Assembly (NCBI RefSeq): GCF_010723735.1 | Contig: NZ_BLLB01000002.1 | Location: forward strand, 1,488,001-1,552,000 | Length of the DNA stretch: 64,000 nt | Direction of reading: 5' to 3' | Origin: Mycolicibacterium hippocampi | Lineage (GTDB): Bacteria > Actinomycetota > Actinomycetes > Mycobacteriales > Mycobacteriaceae | In this document: in pieces, positions 8,939 through 17,462 of the stretch | How the letters are laid out: every line of letters starts with the position of its first letter | Numbering within the stretch: the first letter of the stretch is position 1 | Translations under genes and position numbers: made by a program | The notes under the pieces: model-generated | Database searches by the model: none | The model's input: the letters and a program-made list of their open reading frames with translations, nothing else | What the model was told of the DNA's origin: nothing

Positions 8939-10033
8939 GTGGGCGACGGGGGTGTCGGCGGTTTGCTGCTCCAGTGGTGGCGTCAGCGTGACGACTACCG
9001 ATGGCGCATCGAGTTCTTGCGCAGCCGCGGGCTGCTGTCGGTGCTGCGCTACCTCATCGCCGGCATCGGCGCGACGATGGGTGCGCTCGCGGCGCTGAAC
9101 GCCTGGATGCCGCCGGCGGCCGACGGTCCGTTGATTCGGATCGGCTGGGCCGTCGTGGCCGTGGGCTCGCTGGGTTGGGCGGCGCGCTGGGCGTTCCGCC
9201 CGTGGCCGACTGTTCGGGCGTCGGCGGCGCTGGTCGTGTTCGTCGACGTCATCATGACGCTGTCGGCGCTGCTGTTCGGTGACCCGAACCTGGCCATGTC
9301 GGGGATTCCCATCCTGCTGTGCGCCGGCGGGTACGTGGTGTTCTTCCACGGTCCGCGGTTGCACCTGGCCCACATCGCCTGGTGCACGGTCGCTGTCGTG
9401 GGTATCGCGGTGTGGTTGGCGATGTCGACACCCGAGTACGGGCTGCAGGTGGCGGTGTCGCGTGCCGTCATCGCGTTGCTGGTGACGGTGTGCATCCTGC
9501 CGGCGCTGCAGTTCGGCTTCTGGCTGCTCCAGGGCAGTTCGAAGCAGTCGCTGACCGACCCGCTCACCGAGCTGACCAATCGCCGCGGGCTGACGGTGTC
9601 GATGCAACGGCTCGACGAGGTGGCGCCCACCGACGCCGACCTGTGCGCGCTGCTGATCGACGTCGACGGGTTCAAGGCGGTCAATGACACGCTCGGGCAC
9701 GCGGCCGGTGACGAGGTGTTGATCCGCACGGCGCGGCGGATCCGTGCCAGCGTGCGGAGCGAGGCCGTGGTGGTGCGGTGGGGCGGCGAGGAGTTCCTCG
9801 TGGTGGACCGGATCCCGGCCGATCAGGCCGGCGCGGTCGCCGAGCGGATCCGCTCGGCGGTCTCGGCGGCCCCGGCGCCCACGCAGCCGGCCGTCACGGT
9901 GAGCATCGGCCTGGCCGCCGGCAGACGGTCCGGGTCAGACCTCGGTGAGGTGATCACCGCCGCCGACGCGGCGATGTACGAGGCCAAGGCCCGTGGCGGC
10001 GACCGGGTCGCCATCGCCGCCGAGGTCTACTGA
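8939..10033 (+). CDS. Membrane-bound diguanylate cyclase (GGDEF)
   Basis: 364 residues. The first 190 hold about six membrane helices, and the rest is a GGDEF domain beginning DPLTELTNRRG. The active-site loop is RWGGEEFLV, a functional GGEEF variant, and the metal Asp lies in LLIDVDGFKAVND. The protein should make cyclic di-GMP from two GTP. There is no EAL domain and no clear inhibitory RxxD just before GGEEF. The 3' end overlaps the convergent hydrolase gene by 99 bases. Confidence 0.9.
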   Translation: MGDGGVGGLLLQWWRQRDDYRWRIEFLRSRGLLSVLRYLIAGIGATMGALAALNAWMPPAADGPLIRIGWAVVAVGSLGWAARWAFRPWPTVRASAALVVFVDVIMTLSALLFGDPNLAMSGIPILLCAGGYVVFFHGPRLHLAHIAWCTVAVVGIAVWLAMSTPEYGLQVAVSRAVIALLVTVCILPALQFGFWLLQGSSKQSLTDPLTELTNRRGLTVSMQRLDEVAPTDADLCALLIDVDGFKAVNDTLGHAAGDEVLIRTARRIRASVRSEAVVVRWGGEEFLVVDRIPADQAGAVAERIRSAVSAAPAPTQPAVTVSIGLAAGRRSGSDLGEVITAADAAMYEAKARGGDRVAIAAEVY

Positions 10034-10975
10034 TCCGGTCAGGTTCTGGTGCATGAACGAGAGCACGTCGTCGGCCTTGGCGAACCCGCCGAGGTGGCTC
10101 TCGTCCGGCATCAGCAGCAGCTCCACATTCGGCAGGTGCTCCGCGGCGGCCTGCGCGTCGGCCAGCCCGATGATCGAGTCGGCGTCGCCGTGCCACCACC
10201 GGACGGGCGCCGTGACGTCGGCCAGCCGGAATCCCCAGTCGCGCCCGAACATCCGGGCATCGTCGAGCAGCGCCTGGAACCCGCCGTTGGCGGCGTGGAC
10301 GATATCGTCGATGAACATCGCCTCGATTTCCGGGTTCGCGAACACCTCCTTGTCGCCGTCGGGCATGGCGGCGCTCAGCCCCTGGTAAGCCAGGTGTGCG
10401 AGCGGGATGACCGGCACCAGCATGCCCGCGGTGACCGCAGCGAGCGGCTTGCGCAACGCCGCCATCACCGGCGCGAACCGACGTGCCAGTTCGATCGCGC
10501 CGCTGCAGGTGGCGTCGGGACCGACCGACGGCGTCACACCGCCGAGGATCGCGACGGCGGCCACCCGCTCAGCCAGCTCCGGCCTACCGGCGCAGGCCAG
10601 CGCGAACGGACCGCCGCCGGACAATCCCACGATGCCCAGCTGTCCGGCGCCGAGTAGATCGGCGACGTGTGCCATGTCTGCGGCCCAGTCGCCGATCCGG
10701 TCGTAACAGTGCGGGTCGCTGAGGCCGGAACCGGAGCGTTCGACGAGGACCACCCGCAGGCCGAGCCGCTCGGCGGCGCGGCGGCCCACGATCGGCAACT
10801 GCCTGCGGCCCCCGGGGGTTCCGTGGAACCACAGCACGACGGGGCCGTTCGGGTCACCGAACTCGGCGTATCCCAGCCGGCGCCCCCCGGGCAGGAAGAA
10901 GCGGCCCTCCGCGCGGGGCGGTTCGCAGCGGGGAACACCGGGCGGGTACCGCCACGGGTTGGTGAGGCTCACCAC
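9935..10975 (-). CDS. Alpha/beta-hydrolase
   Basis: 346 residues. The nucleophile elbow is GLSGGG (Ser119), the acid probably lies in HGDADSIIG and the catalytic His in MPDESHLGG. The oxyanion region is WFHGTPGGRR. This is a generic esterase or epoxide-hydrolase-like fold, and the substrate cannot be told. Two consecutive GTG codons (10975, 10972) can start it. The last 30 or so residues are antisense to the diguanylate cyclase gene and lie beyond the usual fold end. Confidence 0.82.
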   Translation of the reverse strand: MVSLTNPWRYPPGVPRCEPPRAEGRFFLPGGRRLGYAEFGDPNGPVVLWFHGTPGGRRQLPIVGRRAAERLGLRVVLVERSGSGLSDPHCYDRIGDWAADMAHVADLLGAGQLGIVGLSGGGPFALACAGRPELAERVAAVAILGGVTPSVGPDATCSGAIELARRFAPVMAALRKPLAAVTAGMLVPVIPLAHLAYQGLSAAMPDGDKEVFANPEIEAMFIDDIVHAANGGFQALLDDARMFGRDWGFRLADVTAPVRWWHGDADSIIGLADAQAAAEHLPNVELLLMPDESHLGGFAKADDVLSFMHQNLTGSVDLGGDGDPVAATGLGLVHRRVGGGDHLTEV

Positions 10976-11046
10976 TTCGTCGACGCTGACGTGATCCAGA
11001 TCATGGACGAATGGTAGACGGGTGCTCGCTCGTCGCAGGTACTACC

Positions 11047-11589
11047 TCAGTCCGGGAAGTCCAATGGCACGCCGAGGGTGGTGATGGTCGCGGCCAATCC
11101 GTCGTACTGCGCTGCCAGCAAACAGAATTCGATCAGCTGCGGTTTCGTGAGATGTCCGGCCAGGGCCTGCCACGTCTGGGGTGACACCCCGCGGGTGACG
11201 ACGAATTCGTCGGTCGCGGTGATCAGCACCCGCTCGCGGTCAGTCAGCCCTTCGGCATCGGGGCCTTCGAAGATCTTCGACTGGAACTGCGCGTCCAGCC
11301 CACGGGAGCGGGCCAATCTGCGGTGCTGCTGCAGTTCGTACTCGCATTCGCGAAGATGGCCGACCCGCAGGATGACCGTCTCGGCGTCCCGTCGGGACAG
11401 CTTGCCGGCGTAGAGCAGGTAACCGGACAACGGCAACCACACCGGGAACAGCAGCCGATGCCGGCCGAGCACGTTGAACAGGCTGAACCGCGGGGCGCGG
11501 ATTCCGCGGGCGCCCAGCTTGGCGATGACCCAGTTGAGCGGGCCCAGGTCACGGAATCCGCCGGGCGGGATACGGGCAGGTGCACTCAC
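11047..11589 (-). CDS. Carboxymuconolactone decarboxylase-family protein (Rv0464c-like)
   Basis: 180 residues from GTG 11589, which overlaps the ramB stop by 4 bases; that coupling decides the start over longer readings. The AhpD-like helices include 'ETVILRVGHLRECEYELQQH', where one Cys is present but the full CxxC pair of AhpD is not, so peroxidase-partner activity is doubtful. The gene should be in one operon with ramB. Function unknown. Confidence 0.8.
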   Translation of the reverse strand: MSAPARIPPGGFRDLGPLNWVIAKLGARGIRAPRFSLFNVLGRHRLLFPVWLPLSGYLLYAGKLSRRDAETVILRVGHLRECEYELQQHRRLARSRGLDAQFQSKIFEGPDAEGLTDRERVLITATDEFVVTRGVSPQTWQALAGHLTKPQLIEFCLLAAQYDGLAATITTLGVPLDFPD

Positions 11590-13028
11590 GTTTGCCTCAC
11601 CAGGTAGGGGGACACCGTCGAGCGGTGTTCGTCGATGTCCAGCGCGCGGCCCAGTGCCGGAAATGCGCGCTGCGGACAGTTGTCTCGTTCGCACACCCGG
11701 CAGCCGGCACCGATCGGGGTGGCCCGGACACCGGGGTCACCGGACAAATCGAGCCCTTCCGAGTAGACCAGCCGCTGCGCGTGACGCAGTTCGCAGCCGA
11801 GGCCGATCGCGAACGTCTTACCCGGCTGACCATAACGCGACGCGCGGCGCTCCACGGTCCGGGCCACCCAGAGGTAGCTGCGGCCGTCGGGCATCTCCGC
11901 GAGCTGCACCAGGATCTTCCCGGGGTTGGCGAACGTCTCGTAGACGTTCCACAACGGGCACGTCCCGCCGCTGGACGAGAAGTGAAAACCGGTGGCGGAC
12001 TGGCGTTTCGACATGTTTCCGGCGCGATCGACCCGAACGAACGAGAACGGCACGCCGCGCATCGACGGCCGCTGAAGCGTCGAAAGCCGGTGGCAGACGG
12101 TCTCGTAGCTGATCGAGTAGTACGCCGAAAGCCGCTCGACGTCGTAGCGGAACTTCTCCGCCACCTCGTGGAAGTGGCCGTACGGAAGCACGGTCGCGGC
12201 GGCGAAGTAGTTCGCCAGGCCCAGCCGCGCCAGCCGCCGGGACTCCTCGCTGGTGAAGTGGCCTTCGTCGACGAGCCTGTCGACCAGATCGCCGCACTCC
12301 AGGTAGGCCAGTTCGGCGGCCATCCGGAACACCGTCTGGCCGGTGGACAGATGGGCGTTGAGCTCGAGGGTCTTCGTGGCCGGGTCGTAGCGGTGCAGTA
12401 CTCCCTCGCCGAGGTCGATACGACGGATGATTCTGACGCCGTGCACGATTCGTAATCGGTCGGTCAGGTCGCCGGCAAGGTCGCCCCGCTGTATCCGCAT
12501 GCCTGCGGTGAGTTCCTCGGCGGAGGTGTCGAGTTCGTGCAGGTAGTTCTGCCGCTGGTAGAAGTAGTCGCGCACCTCCTCGTGCGGCATCGTGATGGAT
12601 CCGGTTCCGCTGCCTCCCGGATTGACACTGCCCACGTTGAACCGGTCCTCCGTCGCCGCGGCCAGCTGGGTCGTCGTGAGCTGATAGCGACGGTGCAGGT
12701 TGACCATGGCCCGGGCGAGCGCCGGATGGGCGCCGACCATCTCGGCGATCTCGGCCGGTTCGACGTCGACGTCGAGATCGCGGTCCATCATCACCTCGCG
12801 CAGCTCGGCGATGAGCCTGGTGTCGTCCTGGGAGGCGAAGAACGTGGCGTCCACCCCGAACACCTCGGTGATGCGCAACAGCACCGCCACCGTCAGAGGG
12901 CGCACGTCGTGTTCGATCTGGTTGAGGTAGCTGGGGGAGATCTCGAGCGTCTGAGCCAGTGCGGCCTGGCTGAAACCGCGTTCGCTCCGGAGCTGACGGA
13001 CCCGGGCACCGACGAACGTTCTGGCCAC
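11586..13028 (-). CDS. ramB: RamB, regulator of acetate and glyoxylate metabolism
   Basis: 480 residues. An N-terminal XRE-type helix-turn-helix (ERGFSQAALAQTLEISPSYL) is followed by a ScfR/DUF2083-type region with the conserved Cys cluster near the C terminus (GAGCRVCERDNCPQRAFPAL). The protein aligns closely with M. tuberculosis Rv0465c as I remember it. RamB represses icl1 on glucose and represses its own gene. The GTG at 13028 matches the expected N terminus; GTG 13034 would add two residues. It is transcribed away from the thioesterase and icl genes, and candidate binding sites lie in both gaps. Confidence 0.95.
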   Translation of the reverse strand: MARTFVGARVRQLRSERGFSQAALAQTLEISPSYLNQIEHDVRPLTVAVLLRITEVFGVDATFFASQDDTRLIAELREVMMDRDLDVDVEPAEIAEMVGAHPALARAMVNLHRRYQLTTTQLAAATEDRFNVGSVNPGGSGTGSITMPHEEVRDYFYQRQNYLHELDTSAEELTAGMRIQRGDLAGDLTDRLRIVHGVRIIRRIDLGEGVLHRYDPATKTLELNAHLSTGQTVFRMAAELAYLECGDLVDRLVDEGHFTSEESRRLARLGLANYFAAATVLPYGHFHEVAEKFRYDVERLSAYYSISYETVCHRLSTLQRPSMRGVPFSFVRVDRAGNMSKRQSATGFHFSSSGGTCPLWNVYETFANPGKILVQLAEMPDGRSYLWVARTVERRASRYGQPGKTFAIGLGCELRHAQRLVYSEGLDLSGDPGVRATPIGAGCRVCERDNCPQRAFPALGRALDIDEHRSTVSPYLVRQT

Positions 13029-13050
13029 GATCACCCAGCGTAGCCGGGGC

Positions 13051-13090
13051 TGGCAACGTTGCGAAGGCACGGTTTGCATTCTTGGCAACC
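13051..13090. promoter_or_regulatory. Candidate RamB operator between ramB and thioesterase gene
   Basis: The 70-base divergent gap contains GTTGCGAAGG and GGTTTGCATTCTTGGCAACC, resembling the TTTGCAAA/TTCGCAA core known for RamB. This fits RamB autoregulation. It is a motif match by eye only. Confidence 0.5.
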
Positions 13091-13098
13091 GCGACCTT

Positions 13099-13938
13099 GT
13101 GGCAGTATCAAAATCCGTGAAGAAGACCACCGGGGGGTCCGCCCAGGGGCTGGCCAAAGCGATGATGCCGGTACCTGATCCGCACCCCGACGTGTTCGAC
13201 GTGCACTGGCCGTTGCGGGTGGCCGACGTCGACCGCACGGGCAGGCTGAAGTTCGACGCCGCGACCCGCCACATCCAGGACATCGGGTCGGACCAGTTGC
13301 GCGAGATGGGGTTCGAAGAAACCCACCCCCTGTGGATCGTGCGCCGCACGATGATCGACCTGATCGAGCCCATCGTGTTCAAGGACACCCTGCGGTTGCG
13401 GCGGTGGTGTTCGGGAACCTCCAACAGGTGGTGTGAGATGCGGGTCCGCATCGACGGCCGCCGCGGTGGGCTGATGGAATCCGAGGCGTTCTGGATCAAC
13501 ATCAACCGGGAGACCCAGGGGCCGGCGCGCATCGCGGACGATTTCATCGAGGGTCTGCAGCGCACCACCGACGTGGACCGGTTGAGGTGGAAGGCCTATC
13601 TGAAGGCCGGCAGCCGCGAGGACGCCGAACATGTCCGCGAGTATCCGGTCCGGGTCAGCGACATCGACATCTTCGACCACATGAACAACGCGGTGTACTG
13701 GAGCGTGATCGAGGACTATCTGTTCAGCCAGCCGGAGTTGTTGGCCGCGCCGCTGCGGGTCACCATCGAGCACGATCTGCCGGTGGCACTGGGCGACAAG
13801 CTGGAGATCATCCAGCACACATATCCGGCCGGCTCGACCGACCGGTTCGGTCCGGATCTGGTCGATCGCGCTGTTACAACGCTCACATACGCCGTCGGCG
13901 AGGAGACCAAAGCGGTCGCGTCGATCTTCGCGCTCTGA
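13099..13938 (+). CDS. Acyl-ACP thioesterase family protein (Rv0466-like)
   Basis: 279 residues with two hotdog domains of the FatA type. The first has 'RLKFDAATRHIQDIGSDQL' and the second 'VRVSDIDIFDHMNNAVYWSV', where the DxxxHMNN...Y pattern carries the catalytic residues. It likely cleaves acyl-ACP or acyl-CoA thioesters. Two GTG starts are possible (13099 and 13117); the conserved part begins around residue 23. It lies directly upstream of icl but 264 bases away. Confidence 0.88.
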   Translation: MAVSKSVKKTTGGSAQGLAKAMMPVPDPHPDVFDVHWPLRVADVDRTGRLKFDAATRHIQDIGSDQLREMGFEETHPLWIVRRTMIDLIEPIVFKDTLRLRRWCSGTSNRWCEMRVRIDGRRGGLMESEAFWININRETQGPARIADDFIEGLQRTTDVDRLRWKAYLKAGSREDAEHVREYPVRVSDIDIFDHMNNAVYWSVIEDYLFSQPELLAAPLRVTIEHDLPVALGDKLEIIQHTYPAGSTDRFGPDLVDRAVTTLTYAVGEETKAVASIFAL

Positions 13939-14019
13939 AACGCATTCGTAAACAGTACGAGCGTACTGACCTGCGAATATTCGCTACTGGCGAGTAGATA
14001 CTGAACCGTTTCAGTCGTT

Positions 14020-14075
14020 TGCGGCCTTCGCAAGATTTGCAAATTGCCGGCGAAGGTTGGCGAAAGTTGGCAACC
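14020..14075 (+). promoter_or_regulatory. Candidate RamB sites upstream of icl
   Basis: This part of the 264-base gap before icl holds a palindrome ATTTGCAAAT at 14035-14044. Related repeats lie on both sides: TTCGCAAG just upstream, and TTGGCGAAAGTTGGCAA around 14056-14072. They resemble the RamB recognition core. The cluster sits where a promoter for icl would be expected. Confidence 0.6.
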
Positions 14076-14179
14076 GAAACAGGTGGACCTGCGGTTATGC
14101 CATGAGGCATCCTCGGCTTAGCACACCAGTGAACGAGCTGGCGCGTTAACAAACACGGAGGCTCTGTGGGTCTCCAGCG

Positions 14180-14189
14180 ATTTGCAAAC
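14180..14189 (+). promoter_or_regulatory. Leader-proximal RamB-like site
   Basis: ATTTGCAAAC is a second near-perfect copy of the motif. It ends one base before the ribosome-binding sequence AAGGAG (14191-14196) and 13 bases before the icl ATG. A protein bound here would block transcription through the leader. Confidence 0.5.
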
Positions 14190-14202
14190 GAAGGAGCAGT
14201 CA

Positions 14203-15489
14203 ATGTCGACCGTTGGCACGCCGAAGAGCCCGGAACAGATCCAGCACGACTGGGACCACAACCCCCGCTGGAAGGGCATCACCCGCAGCTACACCCCCAA
14301 GGACGTCGTCGCCCTGCAGGGCACCGTCGTCGAGGAGGCCACACTGGCCCGCCGCGGCGCGGAGGTGCTGTGGGAGCAGCTGCACGACATGGAGTTCGTC
14401 AACGCGCTGGGCGCGCTGACCGGCAACATGGCCGTTCAGCAGGTGCGTGCCGGCCTCAAGGCCATCTACCTGTCGGGTTGGCAGGTCGCCGGCGATGCGA
14501 ACCTGTCCGGACACACCTACCCCGACCAGAGCCTCTACCCGGCCAACTCGGTGCCGCAGGTGGTGCGCCGGATCAACAACGCGCTGCTGCGCGCCGACGA
14601 GATCGCCAAGGTCGAGGGCGACCGCTCGGTGGAGAACTGGCTGGCCCCGATCGTCGCCGACGGTGAGGCCGGCTTCGGTGGCGCCCTGAACGTCTACGAG
14701 CTGCAGAAGGCGATGATCGCCGCCGGTGTCGCCGGCTCGCACTGGGAGGACCAGCTGGCCTCGGAGAAGAAGTGCGGCCACCTCGGTGGCAAGGTGCTGA
14801 TCCCGACCCAGCAGCACATCCGCACCCTGACCTCCGCACGTCTGGCGTCCGACGTGGCCGATGTGCCGACCGTGGTCATCGCGCGCACCGACGCCGAGGC
14901 GGCGACGCTGATCACCTCCGACGTCGACGAGCGCGATCAGCCGTTCATCACCGGTGAGCGCACCGCCGAGGGCTTCTACCGGATCAAGAACGGCCTCGAG
15001 CCCTGCATCGCCCGCGCCAAGGCCTACGCGCCATACTCCGACCTGATCTGGATGGAGACCGGCACCCCGGATCTCGAGCTGGCCAAGAAGTTCGCCGAGG
15101 GCGTCAAGAGCGAGTTCCCGGATCAGATGCTGGCCTACAACTGCTCGCCGTCATTCAACTGGCGCAAGCACCTCGACGACGCGACGATCGCGAAGTTCCA
15201 GAAGGAGCTCGGCGCGATGGGCTTCAAGTTCCAGTTCATCACGCTCGCCGGATTCCACGCGCTCAACTACTCGATGTTCGACCTGGCCTACGGTTACGCC
15301 CGCAACCAGATGAGCGCCTACGTCGAGCTGCAGGAGCGCGAGTTCGCCGCCGAGGAGCGCGGTTACACCGCGACCAAGCATCAGCGCGAGGTCGGTGCCG
15401 GCTACTTCGACCGCATCGCCACCACGGTGGACCCGACGTCGTCGACCACCGCGCTGGCGGGCTCGACCGAAGAGGGCCAGTTCCACTGA
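14203..15489 (+). CDS. icl: Isocitrate lyase
   Basis: 428 residues, the length of M. tuberculosis Icl1. The catalytic KKCGHLGGK loop has Cys191 at the expected position, and the substrate-binding 'GWQVAGDAN' and '[10 protein letters not shown]' motifs are intact. The enzyme splits isocitrate into glyoxylate and succinate for the glyoxylate shunt and can cleave methylisocitrate. The ATG is preceded by AAGGAG at 6 bases. RamB-like sites upstream suggest carbon-source control. A strong terminator follows. Confidence 0.98.
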   Translation: MSTVGTPKSPEQIQHDWDHNPRWKGITRSYTPKDVVALQGTVVEEATLARRGAEVLWEQLHDMEFVNALGALTGNMAVQQVRAGLKAIYLSGWQVAGDANLSGHTYPDQSLYPANSVPQVVRRINNALLRADEIAKVEGDRSVENWLAPIVADGEAGFGGALNVYELQKAMIAAGVAGSHWEDQLASEKKCGHLGGKVLIPTQQHIRTLTSARLASDVADVPTVVIARTDAEAATLITSDVDERDQPFITGERTAEGFYRIKNGLEPCIARAKAYAPYSDLIWMETGTPDLELAKKFAEGVKSEFPDQMLAYNCSPSFNWRKHLDDATIAKFQKELGAMGFKFQFITLAGFHALNYSMFDLAYGYARNQMSAYVELQEREFAAEERGYTATKHQREVGAGYFDRIATTVDPTSSTTALAGSTEEGQFH

Positions 15490-15510
15490 GTCATTGACTG
15501 CGTGACAGCA

Positions 15511-15542
15511 TGAGCCCCGCCTGGAGTTCCGGGCGGGGCTCA
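15511..15542 (+). terminator. Hairpin after icl
   Basis: TGAGCCCCGCC and GGCGGGGCTCA form a perfect 11-base-pair stem with a 10-base loop. It starts 21 bases after the icl stop and ends 23 bases before fadB2. There is no U-tract, as usual in mycobacteria, so it may terminate weakly or protect the icl mRNA end. Confidence 0.75.
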
Positions 15543-15565
15543 TCGCTGCGATTGAAGGGGTACCT

Positions 15566-16420
15566 GTGAGCATCGAACGAGTAGGCGTCGTGGGCGCCGG
15601 GCAGATGGGCGGCGGGATCGCCGAGGTGTGCGCCAAGGCCGGCGCCGACGTGCTGGTCTTCGAGCCGACCGAAGAGCTGGCCGCCGCGGGCCGCGCGCGC
15701 ATCACCGCCTCGCTGGAACGCGCCAAGTCGAAGGGAAAGCTGGCCGCCGACGAATTCGAGATCGCCCTGGCCCGGCTGACCTTCACGACCAACATGGCCG
15801 ACATGGCCGACCGGCAGCTCGTCATCGAGGCGATCGTCGAAGACGAGGCCGTCAAGGCCAAGGTCTTCGCCGAACTCGATGCCGTCGTGACCGACCCGGA
15901 TGCGGTGCTGGCGTCGAACACCTCGAGCATCCCGATCATGAAAATCGCTGCGGCGACGAAGAATCCGGGCCGCGTGTTGGGTCTGCACTTCTTCAACCCG
16001 GTGCCCGTGCTGCCACTCGTCGAGCTGATCAGCACGCTCGTCACCACAGACGAGGCGGCGGCTAGGGTCGAAAAGTTCGCCGGCGAGGTACTCGGCAAGC
16101 AGGTGGTGCGGTGCGGCGACCGCTCCGGCTTCATCGTCAACGCCCTGCTGGTGCCCTACCTGTTGTCGGCCATCCGGATGGCCGAGTCCGGCGTGGCCAC
16201 CGTCGAGGACATCGACACCGCCGTGGTCGCGGGCCTGTCGCATCCGATGGGGCCGCTGCGGCTGTCCGACCTCATCGGGCTGGACACCATGAAGCTGATC
16301 GCAGACTCCATGTACGACGAGTACAAGGACGCGCACTACGCGCCGCCGCCGCTGCTGCAGCGGATGGTGGAGGCCGGACAACTCGGAAAGAAGTCAGGTA
16401 TGGGCTTCTACACGTACTAG
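15566..16420 (+). CDS. fadB2: 3-hydroxybutyryl-CoA dehydrogenase FadB2
   Basis: 284 residues. NAD-binding [12 protein letters not shown] is at residues 9-20. The catalytic pair lies in '[16 protein letters not shown]' (His) with Glu from that segment, and '[19 protein letters not shown]' is the family signature. It oxidises 3-hydroxyacyl-CoA to 3-ketoacyl-CoA in fatty-acid or butyrate metabolism. GTG start. Order icl-fadB2 matches Rv0467-Rv0468. Confidence 0.95.
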   Translation: MSIERVGVVGAGQMGGGIAEVCAKAGADVLVFEPTEELAAAGRARITASLERAKSKGKLAADEFEIALARLTFTTNMADMADRQLVIEAIVEDEAVKAKVFAELDAVVTDPDAVLASNTSSIPIMKIAAATKNPGRVLGLHFFNPVPVLPLVELISTLVTTDEAAARVEKFAGEVLGKQVVRCGDRSGFIVNALLVPYLLSAIRMAESGVATVEDIDTAVVAGLSHPMGPLRLSDLIGLDTMKLIADSMYDEYKDAHYAPPPLLQRMVEAGQLGKKSGMGFYTY

Positions 16421-16433
16421 GAATTCCGCTGAA

Positions 16434-16480
16434 CGTACGGTTTGTGATGGAAACTGCGCAGGATCCGTCACAATTCGTGC
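16434..16480. repeat. Palindromic repeat, family A, copy 1
   Basis: A 47-base imperfect palindrome beginning CGTACGGTTTGTGATGGA and ending TCCGTCACAATTCGTGC. Copy 2 lies inverted on the far side of the next gene, and copy 3 is at 28037. The middle is GC-rich (AACTGCGCAGGA). Confidence 0.85.
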
Positions 16481-16520
16481 ACTCGGGAACCGTTTGGCGC
16501 CTTGGTGCGCCTAATCCGAT

Positions 16521-17411
16521 GTGCAACAAATCGTCGTGGCTTCCGAGGCGCTCGCCGCAGGTGAGTTGACCCGTCAGACGCTCCGCCGCCGGTTCGTCAA
16601 GCTGCACCACAACGTCTACGTCCCGCAGGGCATGTCGTTGACGGCGCGGGATCGCGCATACGCGGCATGGTTGTGGTCGCAGCGCACAGCCACTCTGGCC
16701 GGGGCGTCTGCGGCGGCGATGCACGGCACCCGCTGGCTACCCGAAGGCGGTCCCGCAGAGCTGACCCGGGTCCGCTCCGGGACGCCGCCCGGCATCGTGA
16801 TCCATCGCGACACCCTCCTCGACGACGAGGTATGTCTGATTCAGAGCATCGACTGCACGACCCCCGCCCGGACCGCCTACGACATCGGCCGACGAACCAC
16901 GGGTGACGACGCCATTGTCCGTATCGACGCGCTCCTGTGCGCCACTCGCTGTCCGGTGGCTGACGTGGCGGACATCGCCGCCCGTCACCCCGGCGCCAGA
17001 GGGGCACGCCGGTTGCGCGGGGTGCTCGACCTCGTCGACGGTGGTGCCGAGTCCCCGCAGGAAACCCGAGTGCGCCTGCTGCTGATCCGCGCGGGACTGC
17101 CGAGGCCGACTACCCAGATCCCGATCAGAAACGCGCAGGGGAAGGTGATACGCAGGATCGACATGGGGTGGAACGAGTTTCGCGTCGGCGTCGAGTACGA
17201 CGGGGAGCAACACTGGACCGACCCTGCCGTGCATGCCGAGGACATCACCAGGCTGGAGTTCCTGGCAGCCCGCGGCTGGATCATCGTCCGGGTGAGTGCG
17301 AGGCATCTCCGCAACACACCCGACGACATCGTCCGACGAGCCGCAAAGGCGCTCTGCGACCGCGGTTGGCGCCCCAGCGGCCGGCTCGGCGCCCGAACGT
17401 ACGAATTGTGA
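16521..17411 (+). CDS. AbiEi-like/DUF559 endonuclease-fold protein
   Basis: 296 residues from GTG 16521. The N-terminal 90 residues (ELTRQTLRRRFVKLHHNVYV) resemble the winged-helix part of AbiEi-type proteins. The C-terminal 100 residues resemble a Vsr/PD-(D/E)xK nuclease core, with Glu in RVGVEYDGEQHW and a following RLEFLAARGWIIVRVS strand. Such genes are numerous in mycobacteria, function unknown, and sometimes carry the misleading label 'cullin'. The gene lies between inverted family A repeats, and the last codons and stop fall inside copy 2. I recall umaA/pcaA in this position in M. tuberculosis. Confidence 0.7.
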   Translation: MQQIVVASEALAAGELTRQTLRRRFVKLHHNVYVPQGMSLTARDRAYAAWLWSQRTATLAGASAAAMHGTRWLPEGGPAELTRVRSGTPPGIVIHRDTLLDDEVCLIQSIDCTTPARTAYDIGRRTTGDDAIVRIDALLCATRCPVADVADIAARHPGARGARRLRGVLDLVDGGAESPQETRVRLLLIRAGLPRPTTQIPIRNAQGKVIRRIDMGWNEFRVGVEYDGEQHWTDPAVHAEDITRLEFLAARGWIIVRVSARHLRNTPDDIVRRAAKALCDRGWRPSGRLGARTYEL

Positions 17412-17445
17412 CGGGTTCTGCGCGGTTTCCATCAGAAACCGTACG
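17398..17445. repeat. Palindromic repeat, family A, copy 2 (inverted)
   Basis: A 48-base imperfect palindrome. Read on the minus strand it starts CGTACGGTTTCTGATGGA and aligns along its length with copy 1. It overlaps the last four codons and the TGA of the endonuclease-fold gene. Confidence 0.85.
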
Positions 17446-17462
17446 CCCGGCGCTCCCGGCAC

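Noticed and set aside
13939..14202. A small gene or RNA gene in the gap before icl
   Set aside because: No coding-like frame with a plausible ribosome-binding site; the gap is AT-richer and explained by regulatory repeats.
16521..17411. 'Cullin, subunit of E3 ubiquitin ligase' label used for such proteins
   Set aside because: No cullin fold; the visible parts are an AbiEi-like head and an endonuclease-like tail.
16434..17445. Insertion sequence with terminal inverted repeats
   Set aside because: No transposase is encoded, no target duplication is evident, and each end is itself a palindrome that also occurs alone.
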